A program made the translations under genes and the position numbers. 64,000 bases of DNA from Alitta virens (taxonomy: Eukaryota; Annelida; Polychaeta; Phyllodocida; Nereididae). Of this stretch, positions 27,141 through 40,900 are shown piece by piece (the stretch's first letter is position 1; every line of letters starts with the position of its first letter). The notes beneath the pieces are model-generated. The model was not told the DNA's origin and ran no database searches. It worked only from the letters and a program-made list of their open reading frames with translations. Where the stretch lies: positions 27,536,896 to 27,600,895 of the forward strand of contig OW028580.1 of the NCBI GenBank assembly GCA_932294295.1, written 5' to 3'.

Positions 27141-28980
27141 TATAGAAACTTGTCTGTTATTTGTTAGTGGAAAAATCACTTAAAGGGGAACTAAAACCCT
27201 TTTGCACTTTACCTCTTAGATGTTAGCCTTTGTCCATTGAAACAAATCCCCAATATTCATAACTTGTATATATGCCCTGGTTAAGTAATATCGTGCCTTT
27301 ATTGGCCCCATGTTGTGAACTACGGAGGCCGCCATTTTCAACTATCGCGGGTGTTTTGCTCTCGCCGGAAATACGTCACTGTTGTACTTAGGTCAAAGGC
27401 AATGAGAGCCAAGAGCAATCCAATTGCTTGACTATAGGTTAGCAGTGTCAGAAACAGGCAAAATGTGTTAATTGCAATTGAAATAAGAGCATGTAACTGT
27501 CCTAACCAAGTGTCAAGTAAATTGCCATTGAACAATTTGAGACTATGCAATTATAGATAAATGTAATGTAAATTGCACTGAGTATAGAAGATAAATTTCT
27601 TTAAACAATACCACTGCAGTGCACGAAAAATATTTTAAGATATTTTATCTTCTTAATGCTTGCTTTCAACTATTAAACTAAAGAAATTGAAAGTTAAACA
27701 AAACCAAGCTATAATACCTTTGGCTGCATTTACCACAGCAATTAAGAAATGTAAATACTCAAATATCATTTGTAAAATCCTATTCAAAATCATGTTTCAA
27801 TCATTATTAGCATTATATATTTTTTTCTCTTTTCATTGTAAACTGGTGTTGATAATACGAAAATTAAGTCCATTGTTTATTTTTCATTTTTCTCGTTTTC
27901 TTGTTGCCTTGTTTTATATATTCTGTATTTTGGATTGAGTAAAATATTTTTTCTTTTACTGGGGGGCATCCACCCTATGGGTTACTGTATATTGTTATAC
28001 TCGGGTGAACCACTATTACCAGTCAGTTTTGTGATATTCATGTATTATGTGACATTAAGTTGTAAATTGTATTTGTGGAGATTGGTGAAAATAAATAAAC
28101 TCTCTAAAAACCCTATGAATGTATATTATAATATTTTGGTTTACATTGTATTAGATTTTAACATTATGTGTATTCTATCTATCTATCTGTCTATCTAACT
28201 ATGCACTTGTTAATAAAACAGTGTTAAACAATTAAAATCCATTTATAAGTTAAGGTGAAGCTTTATAAAATTGATGTATTGGAATAGTTCTGCAGCAAAT
28301 AGGTTTTTTGAAAGAAAAAAAAGTGTATTTATTTATGACAACTTGAAGTTTAGCTTGGTCCTTCCTCCTCCCGCATGAGTTTTAAAGTTAGTTAGTTAGT
28401 CTGTCAAGCCTTAATTACGACAAATAAATAATAAATTGAAAAGAAAACCCAGAACAAAACATTGGAAACAATGGAAATGGCATGATCACCCATTTTTCAA
28501 TATTGTGACGTCATCACTAGGTTTTTTTTTACATTGTACCCTAAAGTTAAATTGCTGTGCACAAATGAGCATGTAATGGTAAAAAATATGTGACAAGAAG
28601 GTAGTATTGGGTTATATAATTATTTGCCTATGATAAACTAAGATACATAGGAACTTTTAGCTTAATCATCTTATATGACCAGTATTAATTATCTGTTCAT
28701 GATTTACCAAAAAATAGGAAATATAGGAGGTTTTTTGAATTTTATAGGAAAAAATTGGATTTTTACAAAATATAGGAAATAATAGGAAAATATAGGACGT
28801 TCCCATCCCTGTACTCTTGATGCTAGAGAAGTTCAAAGTTCAAAATCATATGCATAAATAAAAGCAAATAACATTTGAAAAAACATCTTCAAATGCCTTT
28901 TGTTAAATAGATTGAATTCTTTTGTAAGAAACACATCACACATAACATCAGGATTCCTGATATTTGAGACGAAAGGTTTT
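27141..28980. other. Gene-free AT-rich region
   Basis: No exon supported. A short ATCT-type microsatellite lies at about 28173-28198. At 28700-28800 TATAGGAAA recurs several times beside a CAGGGATGGGAACG-like end (minus strand), possibly one terminus of another hAT-like repeat. AAAGGGGAACTAAAACCC at 27182 resembles a MITE end, but I found no partner. Confidence 0.35.
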
Positions 28981-28989
28981 TCAGTGGAA

Positions 28990-31900
28990 TCACCGCCATG
29001 TCGCAGGACCAGACGCAAGAATCTGAGCTAAAGAAAAAAATCAAAGGGGAAAACATTGTAAAAGTAAACAAAGAAGTCCAAATTGTGCATGGCCAGTATC
29101 AGCAGTGTCAGGTCTATGATAAATTAAATTTGGTCATGAATACCTTAAATCCTTCAACAGCAAATCCAAGTTGAACCTTCTCTTTATGACGCCCAAGATT
29201 AACTATTTCGGGATGGCGTTCTGTCCTGTCGAGAGATGGAGCTACGATCACACCGGTCTTGCTATTGTTTAATGACGTCATCCAACTGTAACGTCATCAA
29301 ATGCACTGATTGACCTTTTGTTGATGACGTCATTGAACAATTGCGAGACCTGTGTGGTCGTAGCTCCATCTCTCGACAGGACAGAACGCCATTGACATCC
29401 ATACAGGCCAACATTTCTGTTAGTAACTGTGGCAAAAAATGAGCAACCTTGAATTTCTCTTCCTGTTTTAAATGCCTGTATTATTGAGCTCCGAGAGCAC
29501 TGGAAAAACTCATCTGCCTAGCACACCATTTCGCCCCTTTCATTTCATACTCCCACCTCCAACCCCAAAATTTACTGTAATGATTTAGAGATGGCTGCTC
29601 GCTTTATGTTGAATCAAAACTATACCATCTTACCTTCTTCCTCAGATAACTTCATCCTTTTTTCATGCTGAGCACCAAGAGACTGCTCTTCTCGTTCATC
29701 TTCTATCTGGATCATTTCTGACTGTGCAGTGCTGTCAGTATCATAGGGAACATGTTCTGAAATGTTAACAGCAATAGGTATCATGTGGACTCAGTTAAAA
29801 TTCAAAATTATCAGCTTTTCCTAGAAAATTAATCAAATAAAAATGTAAAAGAAATGCATATTTCCCTGAAAAGACCCTGTAGCAGATGACTGTCAACAGT
29901 GCTTTTCATGCTGTATTTTATCTGAGGTAAAAGGTATCGATTCAAGTATCATTTTAGGATTGATATTGAAACTGAAGCATTGAAATCAGCAACGTATGGA
30001 TTTTAAGGAAAAGGTGCACAGCCTATTGATCAAAACCAAAACAATGATACCGAACACAGCAATTTGACACACAACATTGTTTTATGATCACTATGGTGTC
30101 TATTCCAGGGGGATTTATACACAGATTCATAAATGGACACCAAAAATAAATATTAAGGCTTTACCAGCTTGTTCACCTGATTCTGTATGTAAAGGCTTTC
30201 TCCTTTTTTTCTTTTGTAGTCTTTGTGGTTTGACCTGAAGAGAAAATTTAAAGGGGTGAAATTGATAATTATGCAAGGAAATCCAACAATGTGCTTGAAG
30301 AGCAGATTATTATTGCATCACAATCGCCCTCTGGTGTGGCACAACTGCCCCCCCCCCCCCCCCCAGACCGCTGACTGTTAATACTTACCATATAAATATA
30401 TAACAGTCGGCCGTCTGGGGGGGAATTGGGCTGTGGAGGGGATTCAGGAGTGTGAATCTCCACCAAGGCACATGGCATTACTGTCCACCCAGTGAAAGCA
30501 CAGTTAACTCAATGTCCATCCACATTGTGATGGTGTCAAAGTCAGTTCATGTTCTGTCCAGTTTTGGCCTAATGTTGTGTCACTCCTTTATCTGGTGGCC
30601 AATAGTGGATTTTCACGGAAGGTTCTCTGTATTTCCATCAGGTGGCTAAAACAGAATACTGCAATTCTATTGGCTGAAAAAGTTCCCGCCCTTGACTGTG
30701 ATTGGCTGAAGCAAAGTGCATCCTAGCAGCAGTATTTTTATTAGATTTTAATGTATTTTTTGACATTTTCTCATTTAGTTGATTTTATTTTTGAGAAAGT
30801 TATATTTATGGAATCAGTTATTTATGACATACTTCGTCTGAACAGCAAAATGAGTAATAAGAGGAGAGGAAAGACTTATGTCTTGCTGAATTCAGGGCTC
30901 AATGAAGCTATTGCCCAAATGGCGTGTTGACCCACTCTCTGGTTTAGTGTAATGTTGACCCCCACATTAAAGGAGTGTTAGAGAAGTTTTATGGGGATTT
31001 TAACTCAGAGTAGAATTGAGGATTCATGTAGCAGACAAGTGCAGATATAAAAATTCTACCCATTTTAAAGTGGTACATTTTCAGACAAACCACTGCATGC
31101 ATATAACTTACCTCTCCAACTAGAAGGTAAGAACTGTCGTAAAACATTACAATATCTGGGAATATGTTCGTGGTATTGCCTGGCTTTGTTTTCTTATCGT
31201 AGAGATCAAGATTGAGACATTCATTTGTTCTGCAAAACAAGAGAAACAAGAAGAAACGTATTTAATTAGCAAAATAGACATTGCATGCAGTACTCAACCA
31301 CAGCAGTTGTCGTACAGCAGATAAACACCAAGTGCATAATTTTTTTTCCAAGTCCCTATTTCAAGGATATTTAGCAATTAAGTAGTAGTAGTAAATATCC
31401 TATTTAAGTGACATGTGTGCAGGAGTATTTTTTCTTTAACAGCATTGCATAAAAGTTCCAACACACCGAACCCAACAAAGATTTATAAGTTTAAGAACAT
31501 TTTTCTCCCTTTCTCACACTAACAGTCGTATGGACTAGCTATACTTCATGAACATTTCTCCTTGTCTTGAGGCACTGACTAACAACCACCCAAAGATGTT
31601 TCTACAATGCAGAAGCAACAATAAAGCAAATAAGGCCCCGTACGCTCGTATCATTTGAGAGGTCAACAACCATCAGTTTGATTTTGACCTATACATCTAC
31701 AGTCATTAAATTTTGGTCACTTCAGTATGACAGTATACGTGAAAGTATTTATTCTTTGTAATAACTTTTTTTTTTCAGATTGAAAATACACAAAATATAA
31801 ACATTTGGAGACTCAAAATCACAGAAGTCCAAGAAGTATGTGTTGACAAGGTGCTGTCTGTGCTATATAAACATGATAAACGCGCTGGTTTGAGTTCATT

Positions 31901-34900
31901 TGACACAGTGCTGCAAAGCTGTTCTCATATTAAGTGTTAAGCGAAGACTGTGTATGCTTCAAAAAGCTGCTGCTCCCTTAATATTAGTCAGATTTTCGTT
32001 AGATAAAGACTGAATTGTTCAGAATTAAGTCTAGAGTTAATATTTGAAATACACAGCTCTGTTTGAGTATTTATACATCTTCAAAATTATTCTTAAATTC
32101 TAACAACTTCATGGTTGAATTGTTTATTTTGTTGATAACATAATTTTTAGATACCATATAGATTGCCAAAATTTAGGTGTTTAAGTTATTGCTTTTTTTG
32201 TCCACTTTCACAAATCACAATATCTTTAGTTTGTACTTGTTGTAGCTGATAAAGTAATGAAAATCTGAGTTTGTTGTTTAATCCTGACATATATATATAT
32301 ATATATAAACTTTTATTGACAAATCCATATCAAAAAGATACATGTGTCAATATAAGGACTTGTATGAACACCCTCTCCCACTGACAACATCCTGAAGGTA
32401 ACTTCTGGATAAAAAGAGATGTCTTGAAGTTCTTAAGGAATCATGGTCATTTTATTTTCAGAATAAACAGCAAATAATAATTGCTCAATAAAAAATCTGC
32501 TGATATAAATTGTTCAGGGTAACTTAATACTATAGGGGCACTCGATATCACTTTCTACATTGCAATGATGCAAAATTGTGCATTTTATTATCAGCACGAA
32601 TATTGCTATGCACTGGCATGTTGTTAACATGACTACAGACAAACCCAAATTACCCAATGATGTTATCTTCTGCGGGTCTACTTCATCACCCAGTACACAA
32701 AACGTCGTATTCTTTGGAGGTGATGTTCAGGTTGGCATGCCTATTTCTTGTGTACTGTACAATATTAGCTCTAGGATAAGACTTCTTCGATTTTTCACTA
32801 TCAATATTTTCTTGTATTATATTATATACAGCATATTGATGAAAACCCTAATAAGCACCTACCGAAGGCGAACAGACCATGTCTGTAAATGTTGAAAAAA
32901 CTCCATCAGACACAGGATGTACTGCTCGGAAAGGTTTTCTGCAAAATGCTGTTTGTCAATTGCATCACGGAATATTCGTGAAAATCTCAGTAGCAATGAA
33001 AAACTTTGCTTGAAGCTGAAAAAAAAAAAAGTACATTATTAAATACAGAATTTAGGAATGTGGCCAAGTGGGACAGCATTTGTCAATCAAAAAATATGTT
33101 ATTATTGAACTTCAGTAAAAATAATAATGAGCTTTAACGGGATCTGATCATGAGAATGCGATGACTGGGATTGAACATTCACTGAAATGTATTGATGGAA
33201 ATGGTTTGGCACCGCAAAGCAATAAAATGCTGAATGGCCGATACCTGAACACTGATCAGTTAGCCTGTCTTGCACAATGACACATTGTAAAAGGCCCTGG
33301 CCTTTTGCTCTATAATTTTTCTGAAAAAAATGATTAATGTGAACTCACGGGAAGAGGTCTTGGCAATTTGGGAATTGTGTTCAGGGGGAGTAATGAGAGG
33401 TCAGTCCTTAATGATATCTGTAGATGGTAAGCTCAGAATACAATGTCATTCGAACAATAGTGATAGGATTAATCTAGTATTTCAGTGGACAGTGGATCCC
33501 TCACTGGACCTTGTTTCAGCTTGCCAAGGGGTGCTATTGTATTGACCGTAATCAGAGTGGCAGAAGTGCGATCAATGTATTAATGGAAAGTTTATGCACT
33601 GATGATTTCGAACACTCCAGGGGAGGAGAATTAATGGGGAAATGGGAGTGCAGATCTGACTGTTGACCACCTGCTCTGAAAGGTCACAGGTGCAGGGAAG
33701 AAGATAATGATGAATGACTATAATTGTCTTTTGTGTGTTTCTGAGCTGATGAGCCAGAGTTGTAGATTAATGGGAAGTTGACTTGACTGCCTGAGATGAG
33801 TTGGCTGAGGGGGGTAACTTCAAGGGTGTTTGACTGTGTGTAAATAGAGACTCCTGATTGGCGTTGGGAGATTGTGGCCCCTCAGAAGGAGGAGGGGCTT
33901 GTGATGTTTGGATGTAATAAAACAATAAACTTGGGGAAATTCTAGCATCTTTGGTCTTGACCAGTTTGCAGAACAAACCAGCTTGACACTATTTATTGCC
34001 TCAGTTATCTTTGATTAATTTAACTATGAAAGAACGGAAGGAGACTTAAGATGTCACAAATCACACTGAATATTTTATATTGGTGACTCAACGAGATCTG
34101 TTTGAAAAAGGGAATCACAAGGATAATGGTTATTTAAAATATGGAGACTCAATTGGAAATCCAGGAACTGAGAAAGGAAGTCAGAAGTAAGCTGCATGAA
34201 CCCAAGAGAATTAGGAGAATTCATCATCGACGACCATACACAAGTGTAGAAGCTAGGTCTGTCCATTCCAATGCCTAAACAACCAAGTGTGCAGAATGCA
34301 GTATACCTACTTGTATGCCTGGCAATTGATGGGCTACTAAGCACTGGGGAGTGACGGCAGTACCCCATAACCAGTACCATCCAAGCATCTATATATGCTG
34401 CAGCAACCCTGCCTCAGCCCACCCCTTTAGGCTAAAAATAGAAGGGAGTTTTGAAACAAGCTCAGGCAAACTTGTCACCACCCCTTTTTGCAATCTGGGG
34501 TACAGTGTGGGATTTCACAGGATCAACACTGAACTGATAAAGCATATGTTGAATTTCAAGAACCAAGGACACAGCATTCCTGGTTCTTATATGTTGAAGA
34601 TTTTATGTAGATTCACATGTTATGTATAATGTATAGTCCTTAAAAAAGGACTTCAGCAAAATTAGTTATGCTTGATAATATTTACAAAAACTCACTCTTT
34701 TCATAGTCTAAAGTCATGCTCATTCTATTTATCCATGGCAGTGATCCAAAGACATAATTTGTAAAAATATAGTTTGAAAACCTACATCAGTGTCTTTGCC
34801 TTTGAGAAATTCTTGTAGTTTATTCTTCACAGAAGTATTCTCCTCCATTTGTGTGTCAGTTCAACTAACCATGCATAGAGTCTGACACAACTTTTGTGAC

Positions 34901-37900
34901 AAACTTCTTGTTACCCTACTTGGTGCCTCTTGGTGTGGGGTTGCAGCAGGCAAGGGTATGGTTGCTATGGTGACCAAATGAGGACATTGCTCTATATTTA
35001 GCACACAGGCCCTCTGCAGCAGTCAAGGGTTGCTTTCTTACCATGTTGTGCAGATTTACTGCATAACTTCAACTTAAAACTCACAAACGAATTACTGTTA
35101 CAAGTCAATGTATGGTAAATTTGGTATGTATCAATAGTATATAAAGTTGTTATTCAAGGCATTGAACATAATGTCAGTATAACGCCAAATAAACTTATTT
35201 AGTCATTTTAGTGCAGCAGTATCAGCGTAAGAGCCATAGCTGCTTGGATGGTACTGGTTATGGGGTACTGGTGATGGGGATGACAGGTGCGCTGCTGTGA
35301 AAGATAGTCCATTGATATTGAGAAGCTGCCAGGATGAACGTGGAGCAATTCTAAGAATTCCTGAGGTCATAAAAGACAAGCAATGGGTCGACAGCCTCTA
35401 TGATAGAGACACAAACAAGACAGCTCAAGGAAAATGCTGAGAGGAACCATGCGGAGGCACAGACAAAGAGAATCGCGGGTTGCGACGGATCTTCGACCCG
35501 GATACTCGCCCACTGGTTTAGGGATGTGAAGTTGAGGGAGGCGTACACGAAACGCACTATATATGTAGCTGCCCAGACAGCAGAGGGAGCTTTGCGAGCA
35601 GAAATAGAGAGGTTTTTGTCAGGCAAAGATTACGCAAAGATGACGCAATGCTGTGCCTGGCTGGACTTGAAGGCCCACCTGACCATCACCTTTCTTTCCA
35701 AGCATGAGGCGGACAGTCTGAGGGATGAGGTTGATAAGATGCAACAGGGGGCCTATGAGACGACGGCAGCTTATGGACGTCGGTTGAGGGAGGCAGCAGA
35801 TCTGGGCTATCCTAAGGACCACAGGAATCTGGATCAACAACCAGCCATGCTAGGGGGATATCTGAGAGGGCTGCGGGACAGGAAATTGGTGGAGATGATC
35901 ATCCTTGAAGGCAGACCCAAGGACTATGTGGATGCCTTGGGCCTAGTAGCTCAATACGAAAGGCACAAGTATCGCCTGTACCGCGTCTTGAATGAATGTG
36001 CTCCAGAGGAAACCACGGAGGAACCCATGGAAGTTGGGGCCATCGGAGGAAGGGAGCTAGCCAGGGAAGTCCCTGAAGAAAAAGGGGAGCTTGCCAAATT
36101 ATCTCGCAAGGTCAATGGACTGTCAAAACAGTTCACTAAGCTCATTCGCAGCGATTAAGAGGCCGACAGCTAGGAACGAGCGTCCAAGCTTGAGGGCCCA
36201 CTCATGTCCTTTGGGACGTCCGATGGGCTGAGATCGACCCCCCTCTCTGCCTTACGGAGCAAGACCCCAGGGGGCTGCTAGGCACCACAGCTGACTGCCG
36301 GGCCTTCGTGGAGTCCACGGTCACCACGTGAAGGCCTTTTTGGACACTGAAGCTGAAAGCACGGTGATGCGGCGCAGGGAATTTTAACAAATCTGTCAAA
36401 GTGTAAGAAGGCAACCAACATTGAGGGCCACCCGAGGACTGCTGGGGGTGACCAGCCATGATCTCAAGGACTCAGTTGATAGAGGACAATGTAGGAACGA
36501 TTGAAGTAATAGTAGTGGATGATGTTGCTCACCTGGCGATTCTGGGGAGGGATGTGATGAGACAGGATGGGGCAACCATAGAGTATTGTTCTGGTGTGCT
36601 GAGTTGGAGGGGGCAGGACTTTCAATTGAAACCAGAGCCTGGCAGCTGAGCACAGGGAGTCATGGCTGTGGGACATGGGGCATGGAAGTCTAGAAGAGAT
36701 GGAGGCAGCAGAGTCCATAGCCAATTGCATGCAATGAAATCCAGAGGCCTTCACCTCTAGGACGACACCCCAAGATTAAGGTGAAAGTAGAGACCACAGG
36801 ACCATCCATAAAGCAGAGGGCGTATCGGGTGCTATTTATGAGGCGCGAGGCCCTAGGGCTGAAGGTGGATGAGTTGCTGTCTCAGGGAGTGATAGTACTG
36901 TCTAAATCGCCCTGGGCTTCCCCAGTGGTCCTAGTAGAGAAAAAGGACCCCTCCGAGGGCCCAAGATTTTGTATAGACTTCACGAGGCTCAATGTAGTTA
37001 TCCTGTGCCATTAATCCAGGAAGTGTTTGACCAGATGCATGGGTCTACTATTTATTCTATGCTAAACTTGAAGTCGGTTCTTTCAGCTGCCGCTGGAAGA
37101 ATCGAGCAAAGAGAAGACAGCGTTAACCTGCTTCCAAGGGCTCTTCGAGTTCACTACGATGCCAATGGGCCTTTCAAATGCGACGGGAGTGTTACAAAGG
37201 GCAATGGATGAGGTGTTGAGGGGATTGATAGGTCAGTGTTGCATGACCCTGTGTGTGGTCACCTCACAACCCAGCGACCTAATTATGTACAAGTTTTGCT
37301 CGTTTACTCACCTGAAGTAAATTAGTCAATTTGTCTTATAAATAGTCTACAGGCTGGCTTATGGTATTAAAGGTCTAACAATTAAATTACAGAATAACTA
37401 GATTTTCACGTGCTGAATTTACACAATTATTGTTCTGACATGCAGGCAATTCAGAAAAATTGCCAAAACTAAAAAAATATGAATCCTTTTTTCTTGTATT
37501 TTTAAGAGAAGATTTCTTAACTATACTCAGCCTATCGGCTACATAGTTTAAGCAATCATTTTGTTTAAATAGGTAAACTAGCAAAGGATGTCCGTAATTA
37601 GGTCGCTTGGCTTATAGGTGACGACACACAGTGATGATATATGTTGATGACATTGTAGTCTACAGCCTGGATTTAACGATGCACGCCAGAGACTTGCAGA
37701 ACATAATAGATTGTTTCAAACGGTACAACCTGACCTTGAATCCTAAAAAGTGCACTTTTGGCCAACAGGAAGTAATGCTACTGGGCTTTGTGGCAGCGGC
37801 GAGGGCTTGCGGGCAGACCCTGATAAGGTGTCGGCTATTTAGCAGATGAGGGCTCCTCAGACAGTACACAGACACCAGTGACATTGCAATCGGGGTCATA

Positions 37901-40900
37901 TTAGGTCAGAAAGATCCAGAGACTGGAATGGAGAAGCCGATCAGCTACATGTCTCGTTTGCGTAGTGACTCAAAGGAGATGGGCAGCCATTGAGAGGGAG
38001 GCGTACGCCCTGATTACTGCCTTAAAGGTCTTCAGACCATATTTGTGGAGAGCGGTGTTTGATACATGTACCATAAGCCACTCACATCACTCTTCACCAG
38101 TGAGATGCAGAATACCAAGATACACAGGTGGGCGGTGTTGCTCGCAGAGTATGGCTGTAAAGTGAAATATTGGAATGGAAAGCTGAAAGTGCGAGCAGAT
38201 ATGCTTTCCCGGATCGGGTTGATACATATCTGGATGAGTGGAGGCTAGGAGACAAACAGCCTGATGAGTTGCCCGGGGACGAATCGCTGCCCATACTGGA
38301 TGATGGTTTGAATGCAGAAGAGGTGTGTGAAGAGCAGAAGAAAATGGAACAGTTGGAGGAGAGCAATGACCCGGAGAACTATTATGAGGTCATTAAAGGA
38401 TAGCTCTATTCCATACAGAGACCCATTCAATATGCTCCAGAATATCATCGATTGGTAATGCCAAAGAAGTTCTGGGATGGGGTGGTGCAGCTCACAAAGA
38501 GGTGGGGCACATGGCCTATGTCAAAACAATGAGAAACGTACAGGAGGCATATGTTTGGCCTGGGATGCAGGCTGAAATACAGGCCTGGGTCTGGTGCATA
38601 TCAAGAAACAGCCACTTGCCCCGATGGGAGAATTGCTTCTGGCCACAAGTGTGGGTCAATTAATTTCTCTTGACCTGGTGGGTCCACTTGTAACTTTTAC
38701 TCAAGGAGACAATTATATACTGACGACAATTGATCACGCTTCAGGATATGCTAAGCGTTACCCTCTGCCGAGAAAGACTAGTGAGTGTGTATGGAGCAGA
38801 ATGCACCAAGAGTATTTTCCAAGGCATGGCTATGTGGAAATAGTGCTGACGGATTTGAGTAGAGAGTTTCATGCTACCGCATTTACAATCTATTTGGCTT
38901 CTACTGCGGTCAAGCAAAAGAGGACTGCGCCAAACCACCCCCAAGAGCAATGGTCGAATAGAAAGAGATAATCGGACTCTGAAAGAGATAGTGAGCAAGC
39001 TAGTGAACAATGATATCTCTGTGTGGCAAGAGCAACTGGGCCCCGCTGTACCCTGTTATAATAGTGCTGTGTCAGACGTAACTCAACATACCCCTTATTT
39101 CCTGCAGTATGGCAGATGCTCGCGCCTGCCTTTGCATAGGACATTGAGTGGAGGGGACATGGTACATGGACGCCTTCACGACTTGTATGAGGCCATACGC
39201 TCAGCCGAGGCTCACGGAGGAGTCTCGTAAATACAATAGAAAGAGGTTGGTGGCGAGGGCTGATGCTGGTGAGGTGAGAGTTGGAGACGCCGTGGTGATT
39301 AAGGCTGAGGAACATGTGTCTGGTCACCAAGGTGCGTGGGAAGGTGGTGCGGATCACTCATCAACACAGAAGACACAAAACAGAGAAAAGGTGCGTGTGG
39401 TGGACCCAGAGGTGGCTTGGGATGAAGCGAGGCCCCGACCCCGCAGGAAGGTTGCCAATGGACCTAATGCTCCTAGGCCCTGGCAGCTGCCCCCATCTTT
39501 GCCTGCTCATCGGATGAGGCACCACTGCGCCCCTCGGCCAATGGGAAGCGATGGCCAAGGTCAACTGTTACAGACAGTGATGACCACAGGCAGCAGGATC
39601 ATAGGCAGTCACTTGGCAAGAGACATTGACCCTATATTCATCGCATTGGCAAGCATGAAACACAGTATGTGAATAATAGCGAGAGCCGCAGTCTGGTAGA
39701 TGCCTTAGAAAGCGCCGGAGACCACGTGAGCAGCCAAGATTCTTCGAAAAAGCTGTGCACTTGGATAACTCATTGCGTAAGCACCCTGGGAAGAACTTTG
39801 ACTTGGAAGGTGGACATAGGAAGGCAGTTCATATAGACAATAGTTTGCACAACCAGAAGGCGAGCTAGAGTCCTAGCGAGTCAAGTGAGGATCAGGGAGC
39901 GCACAGGTCAGTCAAAGATTCACATAAAGATTTTGATAAAGCGTGGGCATACATCCACTGACAGTGAACAGGATAAGTTCTGCTAGCAAGAGCCTGTATA
40001 TGGGGGCTGTACTGCTTGGTGTTGTTGGCCAGAGTTGGCCGAGCACAAGCACAGCGTGAGGACAAAACGGCAGAAAAGGAGGGATATTGTTTGGTGAGCG
40101 GATAGCCCCCGGCTGGAAGTGTGACAGAAAAGCCTACAATTCTGATGGCTTTGGTGGACGGGGTGCTGATACGTGGGGGGGGGGGGGCCTTACTGCAAAC
40201 ACTGAAGGCCTCTTCTAGTGACGTTGGGAGACCCCCCGATATCCGCCCCAGTTGACGGAAGCTATGTGGGATGTAGCAGAAGTGACCCCCCCCCCCAAAC
40301 TCTTCTGGGATGCCAGAAGAGAGGGGCCTTTGACTTTATTGGCTCTGGGCTGCATGTACTCTTTGGGGTGGCCACGGACCATCAAGTGCAGCAGTATTTC
40401 TGTGCAACTGAGATTCTGCAGGCTAAGACCCTAAGATATTCTGCACCTAACAGATCAAATGATGACCGTGTATATAAATAATGCTTCAGTGGCCATGTCG
40501 CAGATGGGATCACACATGCAGCAATTGGACTCTTATGTCAATCAGCTGGTCAGTAGGCTGTCAACGGTGGAAAGAATAATCAATAACCTGGAGATTCGTC
40601 CGGAGGTGGAGAGGGCTGTGGAAGAGTGTGAATACATGTATGAGCTCTATTGGGAGCATATGCGGTTATATCAGCAACAGCGAGGATACTGGAGAGAGGC
40701 GACCTGACAGAAGACATCATCAGCCTGTACGTCATGCGGAACACGGTCAACGTCATTGCACAGTCTGGATATGACGTAGTATCGGAGCTGACCTGGTACT
40801 ACAGGCACATCAGGGTAGAGTCTATTGTGATAGATAGAAGAATGTTGATCTTCAGATTTAATGTGCCCACTATCAATCAAGCAAGTTATCTGCTTTATAA

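Noticed and set aside
34785..34847. Minus-strand ATG exon (MEENTSVKNKLQEFLKGKDTD) with a GTAGGT donor
   Set aside because: It lies inside the LTR retrotransposon leader and its phase does not fit the exon at 32863-33016, whereas the exon ending at 47396 does.
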